DNA of 55,345 nucleotides, taken from the NCBI GenBank assembly GCA_029261995.1, contig JAJDAF010000040.1, positions 1 through 55,345 of the forward strand, read 5' to 3'. Each line of letters starts with the position of its first letter. Within the stretch, counting starts at the first letter, position 1. Positions 34,770 to 45,207 of this stretch are shown here, piece by piece. The translations under genes were made by a program, and so were the position numbers. Below the pieces are notes generated by a model that saw only the letters and a list, made by a program, of their open reading frames with translations, was not told the DNA's origin and did not search any database. This DNA comes from Candidatus Zhuqueibacterota bacterium. GTDB lineage: Bacteria > Zhuqueibacterota > Zhuqueibacteria > Oceanimicrobiales > Oceanimicrobiaceae.

Positions 34770-36430
34770 CAGAAAAACGACTCCCTTTCCTTGGTCTTCG
34801 CCGGCGTTTTTGTTTCGGCCCCCGGGCTAAGTTGGGCCCCGCTTTCGCCGATGCTGCCGTAGTCAAGACCGGCAAACGCCGCCTCTTCATCAGCCAGCGC
34901 CGCAAACACATCTTCCGCTTCAAAATAGGGCATGGCGTGCCCAAGCGCCTTTGCCAGGGATTTGAAAATGAGCCAGTCTGGTTTCGAATCTCCAAGCGGC
35001 GCCACAGCCTGGCAGAAACGCTGAACCCTCCCGGCGTGGCTTGTGAATGTGCCATCCCGTTCCGCGAAGGTCGTGGACGGCAGAACATAATCAGCCTTTT
35101 CTGATACCATGTTGGAGTTGCTGCCCTGAAAGATCAAGAAGTCCAACTGCGAGAAGGCGGCCTCCAGTTCTTTGTCGGCAACAGCTTGCCCCAAGTCGTG
35201 GTGACAAATGTACAAACCCCGGACTTCCTTCTCTCTTGCAACCTGCAACAATGTAGCGAGACTCACTTCATGGTGGTGCGGCAGGCCCAGAAGCCAGCCA
35301 CCCTTTGAGTTGGGGTTGCGGTCTGCTGTCATGAGCAAAGCGTCGCCTTCTTCAGGTTCAAGTTTTGGCACCTCAAACGCCAAATTAGCCAATCCGATAA
35401 GGTTGGAAAACAGTTCTCGACCAAGGAACAAATCCTCGTTCGCCATCTGCGGCGACAGCACCACCGCAACGGAGTCCGGGCCATACTTTCGGACGGTTTC
35501 GGAGATCGCCATAGCGACTGCTTGCATGGCTTTCCGCCAAGACAGGATTTCAAGCTCAGAGCCAAGCCGTTTCCGTGGTCGCAGCAGCCGTGATTCCGCA
35601 TCGACGAAATCGAACCCGTAACGCCCGGTATCGCACATCCACCACTGATTGACCTCGGCGTTGTAGCGTGGCTTGAGCCGGGCAACGCGGGCGCCATCTG
35701 CTTTGTAAGTCCGTTCGTCATTGTGATGAATTACAATATTGCAGCCGGTGCTGCATCCCGGACAGATCGATGGCGTTTCGTTGAGATACCAAACGCGGGT
35801 CTTAAATCGAAAATCACGATCTGTTAAGGCGCCGACCGGGCAGATATCAACCGTGTTACCAGAGTAGTTGTTGGCAAGCTCAACGCCGGGGTAGGGCGCG
35901 AGTTCAGAATGGTCGCCGCGGTTGAAAATGCCGAGTTCGTGTGTTGCGGTCACTTCATCGCAAAAGCGGACGCAGCGTGTGCACAGGATGCATCGCTCCG
36001 AATCTAACATCACATTCGGCCCGATAGGCTGAGCTTTGTGCTTCTTGACTTTATCGACAACAACCTGACTGTCGTGCTGCCCGTGTTGCATGTAGTAGTT
36101 CTGCAACCAGCACTCTCCCGCCTGGTCGCAAACGGGGCAATCAAGCGGGTGATTCACCAGAAGGAATTCCAGGACAGCGCGGCGGGCTTCGAGCACTTTG
36201 TCGGAATTGGTGTGGACGACCATTCCATCCGTCGCCGGTGTGTGGCACGCGACCTGCAGTTTTGGCATGCGCTCAATTTCGACCAAACAAATCCTGCACT
36301 GACCGACGATGCTGAGTCCCGGGTGGTAGCAGTATCTCGGGATTTCGATGCCGAGCTGATCCGCGGCCTGGATCACCGTTGTGCCGCGCTCAACCTCGAG
36401 CCTGAGGCCATCTATGGTAATTTCAGCCAT
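34769..36430 (-). CDS. nuoG: NADH-quinone oxidoreductase subunit G, short form
   Basis: 553 residues. Clusters are visible in order: [2Fe-2S] CYHPGLSIVGQCRICLVE with CHTP, His-ligated [4Fe-4S] HPLDCPVCDQAGEC, and [4Fe-4S] CILCTRCVRFC with ICPVGALT. A further CPGCSTGC motif (about 219-226) begins the molybdopterin-oxidoreductase-like domain, which is shorter than in full NuoG (usually 700-900 residues). It passes electrons from NuoEF to NuoI. Short NuoG proteins occur in several phyla. Confidence 0.95.
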   Translation of the reverse strand: MAEITIDGLRLEVERGTTVIQAADQLGIEIPRYCYHPGLSIVGQCRICLVEIERMPKLQVACHTPATDGMVVHTNSDKVLEARRAVLEFLLVNHPLDCPVCDQAGECWLQNYYMQHGQHDSQVVVDKVKKHKAQPIGPNVMLDSERCILCTRCVRFCDEVTATHELGIFNRGDHSELAPYPGVELANNYSGNTVDICPVGALTDRDFRFKTRVWYLNETPSICPGCSTGCNIVIHHNDERTYKADGARVARLKPRYNAEVNQWWMCDTGRYGFDFVDAESRLLRPRKRLGSELEILSWRKAMQAVAMAISETVRKYGPDSVAVVLSPQMANEDLFLGRELFSNLIGLANLAFEVPKLEPEEGDALLMTADRNPNSKGGWLLGLPHHHEVSLATLLQVAREKEVRGLYICHHDLGQAVADKELEAAFSQLDFLIFQGSNSNMVSEKADYVLPSTTFAERDGTFTSHAGRVQRFCQAVAPLGDSKPDWLIFKSLAKALGHAMPYFEAEDVFAALADEEAAFAGLDYGSIGESGAQLSPGAETKTPAKTKERESFF

Positions 36431-36475
36431 TCCGTCTTCCTATGCATCGATCAAGGGAAGGAGCCGTAAGTTCAG

Positions 36476-37740
<1,265 letters not shown>

Positions 37741-37741
<1 letters not shown>

Positions 37742-38214
37742 TATTTCAGGCCCTTGACGATCTTGTCCACTGCCGAGGTGGTCAACTTGCCATAGTAGTC
37801 ATCGTTGAGTTGCATCATGGGCGAGGTTTCACAGGCGCCAAGACATTCTACCTCCGATAGGGTGTAACGCCGGTTCTTGCTGGTCCCTCCTACTTTGACC
37901 CGGAGCTTCTTTTTGAGATGGCGCATGATATTGTTGCAGCCAAGCAGATCGCAGGATAACCCGCGGCAGACCTGAAAATGGTATTTCCCTCGCCGCTCAC
38001 GCGGGAACAGCGTGTAGAATGTCACGACTTCATGGACTTTGACAGGAGGCACTTCCAGCAGACCGGCGACATATTGCTCCACTTCCAGAGAAATATGCCC
38101 AAACTCTTTTTCAGCAAGGTGCAGCACCGGCAACATCGCCGCCTGCTTTTGTGGATACTGTTCGATGATCTGCTCGCACTTCTGCAGTGCCCGTTTTGAG
38201 AAAGCAACGCTCAC
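37741..38214 (-). CDS. nuoE: NADH-quinone oxidoreductase subunit E
   Basis: 157 residues, a thioredoxin-like [2Fe-2S] protein of the NADH module. Ligands: CRGLSCDLLG (two Cys of the first pair) and CLGACETSP. It overlaps nuoCD by 4 bases. Confidence 0.96.
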
Positions 38215-40085
38215 CTGTCCAGTTCTCCTGCAATCATGTTGATTGACCCGAAAGTCGGAACAATATCCGCCACCTGCGCGCCTCTTATCATTTCACTGAA
38301 GCCCGCAACAAAGGCGAAACATGGCGGCCGGCAGCGCACACGAAATGGCCGGTCTGAGCCGTCACTGACCACATAGAAACCAAGTTCACCGTTGGCGCCC
38401 TCGACCGAAAAATAAGTCTCACCACGTGGTGGGCGAATGCCGTAGCCTTCCATAATCATCATGAAGTGGTTCATCAGGCCCTCGATGCTGCCGTAGGTCT
38501 TTTCTTTGGCCGGCAGGCTCACCAGCTTGCTGGCGGAGCGGACATGTTTGTGCTCCGGAAAACTGCCGCCGAGTAGCGTGGGATCGGTTACGGCAACTTG
38601 AGGGAGCAGGCCGGCGGTTTGGCCGAACTTCCCGATGTCCGCCATCTTGTCCGCCGGTATTTCTTTGCCCTGGAAGTCCACCATAACTGCACCTGCAGGT
38701 AACTTCTCGAACGCCTGTTCAATGATCCTGCAACTCTGTTCTATTTCTTCCATTCTGACCAGGTAGCGGTCGAAAACATCACCGTTCTTTCCCACCGGCA
38801 CTTCGAACTCCACCTGATCGTAATTGCTGTAGGGAAAAACTTTGCGAATATCATACGCCACGCCGCACGCCCGCAGCATCGGTCCGGTAAAGCTGAAAGA
38901 CAAAGCGTCTTTTTTCGAGATGGCGCCGACATTCTGCACTCTGTCTACAAAAATTCGGTTGCGAGTCAGGAGCTTGTGCACCTGCTTCAGCTCATGCCGG
39001 ACCTTCTTGAGCTGTTCGCGCACGCGTCCCTCGAAGCCCCGGGGAAAGTCTGCCTTAACACCTCCCACTCTGACGTAGGAGATGGTGACCCGTGCTCCGG
39101 TCACTTCTTCGATGAGCTGGTACATAGACTCGCGGGCCTGCATGAAGTACAGAAACGGTGTCATGGCGCCAAGCTCCATCGCCAACGCTCCGATGCAAGT
39201 CAAATGGTCGGAGATGCGAGAAATCTCACTCATGATCATGCGAATGAACTTAGTGCGCTCTGGAACTTCAAGGTCGAGCAGTTTCTCAACAGTGAGAGCG
39301 TAGCCAACGTTGTTAATCAGCGGTGAGACGTAGTTCAAACGGTCCGTGTACGGAAAGACGCCGTTGTAAGCAATGTTCTCAGAGTGCTTCTCGAAGGCCC
39401 GGTGCAGGTATCCAATCTCAAGATCAGAGCCAACCACTTTCTCGCCGTCAAGCTCCAGAACAATCTTCACCACGCCGTGCATGGCCGGATGTGACGGCCC
39501 CATGTTGAGAAACATGTGCTTGACTTTCAGGCCGTTGGCGCTGGAAACGTGTTCTTCCAGAGCCCTGTTGGCGGTCTCGGTGCTCGGCGATATCTGAGCA
39601 TTGTTTGTCGTTTGCGTCGTAACCAGAGGCTGGCGTTTCTCCAGCGGATAATCTTTGCGTAACGGATGGCCGCGGAACTCGTCGTACATGAGCAGCCGCC
39701 GCAGGTCATTGTGGCCTTTGAAACGCACGCCAAACATGTCCCAGACCTCGCGCTCATACCAGTCTGCGATTTTCCAGAGGTCAGAAACCGTGGTCACCTG
39801 CGGATCACGAAAGTCAACCGGCGCCTTGATGCGAAGACGGTCACCAGTTTTCATGGCGTGCAGAAGATAAACCATTTCGAAGCGAGGCTGGCGATCCAGG
39901 TAATCGACGCAGGTGAGATCTACGAGCAATTCGAACTTCGGCTTGCTTTCGGAGCGCAAGAAACGACAAAGCGAATGTAGTATGCGCTTGTCCACCACAA
40001 TAACCTGGTCGCCAAGATGGGTAAATGCAGCGTGAAGTTGGTCTCCGAACTTGTCCCGGAGGATGGGGAAAAGATTTGTGGTCAT
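38211..40085 (-). CDS. nuoCD: NADH-quinone oxidoreductase fused subunits C and D
   Basis: 624 residues. The NuoC part (about 1-160) has ADWYEREVWDMFGVRFKGHN; a Thr/Asn/Ser linker (about 160-185) joins it to NuoD (about 190-624) with MGPSHPAMHGVVKIVLELDG and IGYLHRAFEKHSENI. Fused NuoCD is known from enterobacteria and others. The second set in this window has separate C and D genes, so the two sets have distinct histories. It is first in the C-to-I run after a 1.4-kb insertion. Confidence 0.96.
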   Translation of the reverse strand: MTTNLFPILRDKFGDQLHAAFTHLGDQVIVVDKRILHSLCRFLRSESKPKFELLVDLTCVDYLDRQPRFEMVYLLHAMKTGDRLRIKAPVDFRDPQVTTVSDLWKIADWYEREVWDMFGVRFKGHNDLRRLLMYDEFRGHPLRKDYPLEKRQPLVTTQTTNNAQISPSTETANRALEEHVSSANGLKVKHMFLNMGPSHPAMHGVVKIVLELDGEKVVGSDLEIGYLHRAFEKHSENIAYNGVFPYTDRLNYVSPLINNVGYALTVEKLLDLEVPERTKFIRMIMSEISRISDHLTCIGALAMELGAMTPFLYFMQARESMYQLIEEVTGARVTISYVRVGGVKADFPRGFEGRVREQLKKVRHELKQVHKLLTRNRIFVDRVQNVGAISKKDALSFSFTGPMLRACGVAYDIRKVFPYSNYDQVEFEVPVGKNGDVFDRYLVRMEEIEQSCRIIEQAFEKLPAGAVMVDFQGKEIPADKMADIGKFGQTAGLLPQVAVTDPTLLGGSFPEHKHVRSASKLVSLPAKEKTYGSIEGLMNHFMMIMEGYGIRPPRGETYFSVEGANGELGFYVVSDGSDRPFRVRCRPPCFAFVAGFSEMIRGAQVADIVPTFGSINMIAGELDR

Positions 40086-40163
40086 TCGTCCCTAATGTCG
40101 AGTCTGGAATCCGTTACCGGTGGTGCAGCGCTGCGTTGGTTGGCCAATTGATTCCATCTGATT

Positions 40164-40442
40164 CTACGAGGTACTGGCGTTGGTTGAAGCGCCTCGCTGT
40201 GCGCTTTTGACTCCTTTGCACTTTTCATAAACAAACTCAGGATCAAGATCAACTCCAGATTTCCACTCAATGGTATCGAAGGCGACCCTGACCTGCTTGA
40301 ACGAATCATGGTCTCTGAGCCGCTGAAAGACACCAAAATCTAGGAACGGCTTCATGTCCAAAGTACCGCGCTCTCCATTGTCAAATACAATTGAGAGTAC
40401 GTAGCCGTCACCGGGCACAACTTCTTTTACGGATGGATACAT
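40164..40442 (-). CDS. DUF2442-like small protein
   Basis: 92 residues. The pattern V..V....Y.L...F.NGE....D..P.L..GVF..L.D...F..V, then W..G.D..PE.VY, is that of DUF2442, small proteins often paired with DUF4160 and of unknown function, perhaps toxin-antitoxin related. No DUF4160 gene is adjacent. The C-terminal 15 residues are low complexity. It sits in an accessory insertion between nuoB and nuoCD. Confidence 0.7.
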   Translation of the reverse strand: MYPSVKEVVPGDGYVLSIVFDNGERGTLDMKPFLDFGVFQRLRDHDSFKQVRVAFDTIEWKSGVDLDPEFVYEKCKGVKSAQRGASTNASTS

Positions 40443-40543
40443 TGATGAACTCTTGTCTGAAAAGGCTGGATCTTGAACTGCTCTTTAGATGGCCTATCCA
40501 TGGTTATTTCAAATTACTATTTCGGTTAAAAATTAGGGATTGG

Positions 40544-40564
40544 GTGTCTCCAGTCCGGGGACAC
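40544..40564. terminator. hairpin behind the small membrane-protein gene
   Basis: GTGTCTCC and GGGGACAC form an 8-bp stem (one G-T) with a 5-base loop. TATTTTT follows on the plus strand; on the minus strand the T-run is weak. It lies at the 3' end of the 76-codon gene. Confidence 0.4.
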
Positions 40565-40565
40565 T

Positions 40566-40796
40566 CTATTTTTCCAAAAGGAATTTTCTCAATTCCTCTT
40601 TACTTCTAAATAGGGGGTGGTTCGAATCGTTATTTTGGGGCATCGCCTTGAAAATTTTCCCCGTATGACGGTCAAAAGCATAGCCTTGACTAACAAAGTG
40701 GTAACGTGTATTAAGCACATAAAGATAAAATGTATAGGCAATAAAACCGAGTATGAAGATGATGCATATTTTAAAAATCTTATCAAACATTAGCAA
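40566..40796 (-). CDS. small single-pass membrane protein, unknown
   Basis: 76 residues: an N-terminal membrane helix (about 7-28, IFKICIIFILGFIAYTFYLYV) then a charged tail with FDRHTGKIFKAMP. I do not recognise it. It overlaps the end of the 148-codon gene by 14 bases, so the two are probably co-expressed. AT-rich compared with the nuo genes around it. Confidence 0.5.
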   Translation of the reverse strand: MLMFDKIFKICIIFILGFIAYTFYLYVLNTRYHFVSQGYAFDRHTGKIFKAMPQNNDSNHPLFRSKEELRKFLLEK

Positions 40797-41229
40797 AGTC
40801 CCAAAGTCTTTCTATTCTATCTATGGCAAGTTGTCGCAACGCAGTGTCTTCTATTTGCCCTGGCCTTTCCATGTATGCAAGAAAGTATTCTGTGGCTTCA
40901 GTATCGCGCTTGCCCTGGTATTCTTCCCATGCTCTGTCAAAGGCATCACGGTTTGTGACATGGTAGCGAAATCGAATCATGGCCTTTTCGTGTTCAACAG
41001 CTCTATTTTTGATAATGTCATAAACGAGAATTTCATCGTCAACCCCAACCCCTTGTTTCGAAGATGCGTTCAAGAGATAGATGGTTTCAACGAAAGCATT
41101 TTTGAACTCAGCACAGGCATCAAGAAACCTTTGTCTTTTGAGCAAAGCAATCGCTTGCTTGTTGGAAAGCCAGGCTCCGATTCCTACACCGAGAAGAGTA
41201 CAAAAGATGGGGATGATTACATCACTCAT
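40783..41229 (-). CDS. membrane-anchored helical protein, unknown
   Basis: 148 residues with one N-terminal membrane helix (about 4-20, VIIPIFCTLLGVGIGAWL) and a soluble helical domain with acidic and aromatic residues (FLDACAEFKNAFVETIY). Unrecognised. It looks like other small N-anchored helical proteins carried on accessory DNA. With its neighbours it interrupts the nuo operon. Confidence 0.55.
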   Translation of the reverse strand: MSDVIIPIFCTLLGVGIGAWLSNKQAIALLKRQRFLDACAEFKNAFVETIYLLNASSKQGVGVDDEILVYDIIKNRAVEHEKAMIRFRYHVTNRDAFDRAWEEYQGKRDTEATEYFLAYMERPGQIEDTALRQLAIDRIERLWDFANV

Positions 41230-41535
41230 AAAAAACTCAATCGTTCTTTCATTGGTGCCGGTCTTGCTGCATTGTTATTGAATTGAATTTCTACTTCAAT
41301 TACGGAATTTGTGGTAGCATATTCAAACCTAACACAATTTCCAATAACCCGCTGCCCATCAACTCTTGTGTCGATTATTAGACACAAATGACCAATAATA
41401 GCAACATGTCTAATGTTAGACAATGGGCACTGCCTACTACCAGACAGAAGACGGCGGTCTAACCGGTGTTCTGTTTTTTCAACCTTGCCCACACCAATCG
41501 TGGCAGGGCCCCAATCCGGATGAATCTTCCGCTGC
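41230..41535. other. intergenic with repeated TTAGACA boxes
   Basis: About 300 bases between nuoB and the accessory genes. TTGTGTC (41366-41372) with GACACAA (41381-41387), and TGTCTAA-TG-TTAGACA (41407-41422), are perfect inverted repeats, suggesting operators for the accessory genes. A minus frame at 41226-41492 crosses them but has no known motif. Confidence 0.4.
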
Positions 41536-42012
41536 CTAGTACTCCTGCCGCTGCTGCTGAATCTTCTCCTGCAACAACATCAAACCCTGAATCACGGTCT
41601 CGGGCCTGGGTGGGCAGCCAGGAATGTAAACATCCACCGGCAGAATCGTGTCGATGCCCTGCACGGTGGAGTAGTCATTGTAGAAACCACCGGTGCAAGT
41701 GCACACACCAAAGGCGATGACGTATTTAGGTTCACACATTTGATCGTAGACACGCCGCAGCACGGGCGCGATCTTTTGGCTCACGGTTCCGACACACATC
41801 AGCATGTCCGCCTGGCGCGGCGAAAATCGTGGGAAAGCCGCGCCGAACCGGTCGAGGTCATAATGCGATGCAGAGGCTGACATGTATTCCATGCCGCAAC
41901 AAGCCGTGACAAAAGGGTATGGAAACAGCGAATACTTGCGCGCCCAGCCAACGGCCTTGTCCAGCCGAGTCGTGACAATATTGTCCCCGCCCAGGAAATC
42001 TCTTAGTCCCAT
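41536..42012 (-). CDS. nuoB: NADH-quinone oxidoreductase subunit B
   Basis: 158 residues. Cluster N2 ligands lie in ACCGMEYMS, MCVGTVS, FGVCTCTGGFY and GCPPRPE. The segment GVCTCTGG replaces the usual GxCAxxGG. It overlaps nuoA by 10 bases and belongs to the first nuo operon, though separated from nuoCD by accessory genes. Confidence 0.95.
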   Translation of the reverse strand: MGLRDFLGGDNIVTTRLDKAVGWARKYSLFPYPFVTACCGMEYMSASASHYDLDRFGAAFPRFSPRQADMLMCVGTVSQKIAPVLRRVYDQMCEPKYVIAFGVCTCTGGFYNDYSTVQGIDTILPVDVYIPGCPPRPETVIQGLMLLQEKIQQQRQEY

Positions 42013-42356
42013 TGCAGTGCTCCTTTTCGCCAGGCGTACACCAGTCCCAGAACGAGAACTGCTAGAAAAAATGTCATCGAGACCAGCCCGGCAAGGCCCA
42101 GTTTTTGAAAAACCACGGCCCAGGGAAACAGGAAAACAATCTCAATGTCAAACAGCACAAACAGGACGGCAACGGTGTAAAACTTGACGGGAATTCGGTG
42201 GTTGGTGGTAGCGATGGGAATGTTGCCGCACTCAAAAGGTTCACCCTTGACGGGATTGCTGGCTTTGGGTCCCAGCCACTGCGATAAGGCCAGCAGCAGC
42301 GCAACAACCACGCCGGCGCCAGCAAACATGATGAGTACGGCAACCAGTTCATTCAT
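42003..42356 (-). CDS. nuoA: NADH-quinone oxidoreductase subunit A
   Basis: 117 residues with three membrane helices and the conserved PFECGNIPI and FDIEIVFLFPWAVVF motifs. It opens the complex I operon and starts 4 bases after the MmgE/PrpD gene, so respiration and carbon genes may share one transcript. Confidence 0.96.
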   Translation of the reverse strand: MNELVAVLIMFAGAGVVVALLLALSQWLGPKASNPVKGEPFECGNIPIATTNHRIPVKFYTVAVLFVLFDIEIVFLFPWAVVFQKLGLAGLVSMTFFLAVLVLGLVYAWRKGALQWD

Positions 42357-42359
42357 GGG

Positions 42360-43733
42360 CTACTTGTCCGCTGTCAGAATCGCCATGAAATCGTTGATCG
42401 TGCTAAAACTCTCCAAATCGAAAATCGCCTTTTTGATGTCGCTCTGTTTCCCGGCACTCAACACGGGATTGCACAAGCTCTGGAATTTATTGTCGAGGTC
42501 AAGCTCGCTCATCGGCTCGCGTGGGTCGCCCTTTGGATAATCGAGCTGCGCCGAATGCACGTCGCCGTTTTTCAGGCGAATCACGACTTTCGAAGGCTGT
42601 TTCGCCGGAAACATTTTCTCGAACTCCTCACTAGCCTCGCCTTTAATCTTCGACAAGACAGCCTGAATTGCGGGATCGAGAATGCGCTCGTCGCTGAATT
42701 GGTCCGTGGTGATTTTGCGATCCACGATAGCCGCGGCGATGCAATAAGGCAGGCTGTGGTCCGCGGTCTCGCGCGATTTGGGTCGGTATTTTTCAGAATC
42801 AAAGAGAATATCGACAGCGCGCGCAATCGTGGTGACCGTCACCAGTTCGATGTCGTCAGGCCGGATGTCATTTTCGACCACGCACTTCAGTGTAGCCGAA
42901 ATGTGTGAGTGGGTCAGGGCCTCACAGGGGAAGGCTTTCATCGAACATTCCATGATTTTGAAGCTGTCGCCAAGATTACCCACAAGTTGCTCCGTGTCCC
43001 AATCCGGGCCAAGGGTTTGCATGAAGCCTTCTTTGCCTTCGAAGATTTGCTCTGTGCCTGTGTAACCCCGCTTTGCCATCAAAGCAGCCATCACGCCGCT
43101 CTGCGAAGCCATGGGGTCAACGGTGTTTTTCATCATGGTCAACTGGCCGGCCGTCACCGCGCCGAGCGTCAGATTATGCGCGCCGGAAATGCCGATAGCG
43201 TGCACCATCTGGTCTTCAGTCAAGCCGAGCAGGTAACCGGCGACAATCGGCGATACGAATTGCGTCAGCGTAGCGTGGTGCCACTTGCGCTCACGCACGC
43301 CGGGCACGGCGAACAGGCAGAGCCGCATCTCAAATTCGTAAGCCAGAACGATGGCCGTGATGACGTCTTTTGCGGAGCTGCCGACCGCTTCGCCAACGGC
43401 AAGCGCCACTGGAATGATGTCGCTGGGATGGCTGGGATCTTCCTTCCAGTAAATATCATTGAAGTCCAGAGCCCGCACCATCAGGCTGTTCAGGAAGGTC
43501 GCGTTGTAAGCGGGTATTTTGTCACCGCTGCCGATGACAGTTGCTTCGGCGTTGCCGCCCATCTCGGAGTAAATGTCTTTCACGATGCCGACATCGTGAG
43601 TCTGGTAACCGCCAAATGCGCAGCCGATTGAATCGTAGAGATAACGCTTAACTTCGTTGACGACCTCTGCCGGCAGGTCTTCGTATTTGAGTCCCAAAGC
43701 GTATTTTGAGATTTGCCGCGAAATCGATGCCAT
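42360..43733 (-). CDS. MmgE/PrpD-family dehydratase
   Basis: 457 residues, full family length, with the all-helical N-terminal half (LYDSIGCAFGGYQT, ALDFNDIYWKEDPSHPSDII, AVGEAVGSS) and the C-terminal domain (MKAFPCEALTHS, DPAIQAVLSKI). The family contains 2-methylcitrate dehydratase (PrpD), the B. subtilis MmgE enzyme, which also dehydrates citrate, and cis-aconitate decarboxylase. Beside citryl-CoA lyase and isocitrate-type dehydrogenase genes, a citrate or 2-methylcitrate dehydratase role is the most natural guess. Sequence alone does not decide the substrate. Confidence 0.9.
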   Translation of the reverse strand: MASISRQISKYALGLKYEDLPAEVVNEVKRYLYDSIGCAFGGYQTHDVGIVKDIYSEMGGNAEATVIGSGDKIPAYNATFLNSLMVRALDFNDIYWKEDPSHPSDIIPVALAVGEAVGSSAKDVITAIVLAYEFEMRLCLFAVPGVRERKWHHATLTQFVSPIVAGYLLGLTEDQMVHAIGISGAHNLTLGAVTAGQLTMMKNTVDPMASQSGVMAALMAKRGYTGTEQIFEGKEGFMQTLGPDWDTEQLVGNLGDSFKIMECSMKAFPCEALTHSHISATLKCVVENDIRPDDIELVTVTTIARAVDILFDSEKYRPKSRETADHSLPYCIAAAIVDRKITTDQFSDERILDPAIQAVLSKIKGEASEEFEKMFPAKQPSKVVIRLKNGDVHSAQLDYPKGDPREPMSELDLDNKFQSLCNPVLSAGKQSDIKKAIFDLESFSTINDFMAILTADK

Positions 43734-43771
43734 GTGCTGTCTTCTCCTTAACTGTGTCCGGTTGTTTCCGC

Positions 43772-44890
43772 TTACAATTTGCGGGCAATTTCCTCGGCGA
43801 CTTCGAGTGTTGTCGCGCTTCCGCCCATGTCGTAGGTTTGCACTTTCTCTTCCTTGATAACCGTCGCGATGGCGCTTTCCAGCTTCTGCGCCATGTCCAG
43901 CTCACCGAGCCAGTCGAGCATCAGCTTGCTGGTCAACAGCATGGCGATGGGGTTTACTTTGTATTGGCCGGCGTACTTGGGCGCCGAGCCGTGAGTCGGC
44001 TCAAAAACCGCGTAGTTGTCGCCAATGTTGCCGCTGGAGGCAAAACCAAGCCCGCCGATCAATTGCGCGCACAGGTCTGAAATAATGTCTCCGAACATGT
44101 TGGTCGCAACCAGCACGCCGTAATCTTGCGGATTCTTAACCAGCCACATGCACTGGGCGTCAATGTTGGTTTCCCACAAATCGATGCCCGGATAGTTGGC
44201 CGCCACTTTGCGCGCTTCCCGCAGCACCAGGCCACCGGTTTCACGCAGGACGTTCGGCTTCTCAACGATAGTCACGCTCGGGTAGCCATGTTTTTTGGCG
44301 TACTCAAAGGCTTGCGTCACGATGCTGCGCGAGGCCTTTTTGGTATTGATGCGCAACGATACCGCAATTTCATCGAGCGGCGTGTCGGCAAACCGGCGCA
44401 TTTTCGGGGCATGTTTGGTGACGACGTCCATCACCTCCTGCGGCAGCGGGTGAAATTCGATGCCGACGTACATATCTTCGGTGTTCTCCCGAAAGACGAC
44501 CAGATCAATGTTGTCACGGTAATTCAGCGGGTTGCCTGGGTAGGCCTTGCACGGTCGCAGGTTGGTATGCAAGTTGAACTCCTGGCGCAAACGGACAATT
44601 GGACTGGAGTAAACCAAGCCCTTGCCCTGCAGCTCGTGAGACAGATCTTTCTGTGCTTCTTCCTTGGGCATAGATGTGATTGCGCCGAACAGGCAGGCGT
44701 CGGTGTTCTTCAGCAATTCAATTGTGCGGTCGGGCAGTGGATTGCCTTCGGTCTTCCAGAACTCCCAGCCAATGTCGCCGTGCGGGTAGTCTGCATCAAA
44801 CTTGAGTGCGTCCAGAACGATTCTGGCCGCTTCCATGACGTCGTTACCAACGCCGTCACCGGGTAACCATGCAATGTTATATTTTGCCAT
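43772..44890 (-). CDS. isocitrate/isopropylmalate-family dehydrogenase
   Basis: 372 residues of the beta-decarboxylating dehydrogenase family: LPGDGVGNDVMEAA (N-terminus), RLRQEFNLHTNLRPCKAYPG (substrate arginines), FRENTEDMYVGIE, NMFGDIISDLCAQLIGGLG and FEPTHGSAPKYAGQ. The substrate loop reads SSPIVRLR, not the S-x-N-x-x-x-R of E. coli isocitrate dehydrogenase; SPI-type loops are known to me from homoisocitrate and archaeal-type enzymes. NAD-linked isocitrate dehydrogenase is the best guess by context, homoisocitrate or isopropylmalate being alternatives. It is 38 bases before MmgE/PrpD. Confidence 0.88.
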   Translation of the reverse strand: MAKYNIAWLPGDGVGNDVMEAARIVLDALKFDADYPHGDIGWEFWKTEGNPLPDRTIELLKNTDACLFGAITSMPKEEAQKDLSHELQGKGLVYSSPIVRLRQEFNLHTNLRPCKAYPGNPLNYRDNIDLVVFRENTEDMYVGIEFHPLPQEVMDVVTKHAPKMRRFADTPLDEIAVSLRINTKKASRSIVTQAFEYAKKHGYPSVTIVEKPNVLRETGGLVLREARKVAANYPGIDLWETNIDAQCMWLVKNPQDYGVLVATNMFGDIISDLCAQLIGGLGFASSGNIGDNYAVFEPTHGSAPKYAGQYKVNPIAMLLTSKLMLDWLGELDMAQKLESAIATVIKEEKVQTYDMGGSATTLEVAEEIARKL

Positions 44891-44905
44891 TTTCTTCCTC
44901 TGTGA

Positions 44906-45181
44906 TTAAAATCGTTTCTTTGCTTGTTCCGGGTCGCTTGCTGAAGCCAAACCCATTCTTCTTCTATATTCGAGCGCACGTTCCAACTCGACCTTGTCCA
45001 TGTGCTCATTCGCTTCCTCGATGCTTCTGAATTTGAAGACACCGCGAGGATAGGGAACCGGATTGATTCTCTCGGCGATTTCCCAAAGATCGCCCATGCG
45101 GTCGTAATAATTCTGATTCGGCCAGATGCACCATAGCGCTTCTTCAGCTTCTTGCAGGGAGTTGAATTTCTGTACCGCCAT
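44906..45181 (-). CDS. small conserved-looking hypothetical protein
   Basis: 91 residues from ATG 45181 (GAGAA 8 bases upstream); a longer frame from 45214 overlaps the HD gene stop. Features: LWCIWPNQNYYDRMGDLWEIAER, a Pro-rich turn, then a helical charged region (ANEHMDKVELERALEYRRRM). I do not know the family. Its tight placement between the HD gene and the dehydrogenase suggests a role tied to this operon. Confidence 0.6.
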   Translation of the reverse strand: MAVQKFNSLQEAEEALWCIWPNQNYYDRMGDLWEIAERINPVPYPRGVFKFRSIEEANEHMDKVELERALEYRRRMGLASASDPEQAKKRF

Positions 45182-45207
45182 CGCTCGATTCTCTTTTGAA
45201 GTATTGC

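Noticed and set aside
41226-41492. 88-codon minus frame between nuoB and the accessory genes
   Set aside because: It crosses two operator-like palindromes, has an odd composition and no recognisable motif; could be real but not supported.
42909-43631. 240-codon plus frame opposite the MmgE/PrpD gene
   Set aside because: Antisense shadow with no motif of its own.
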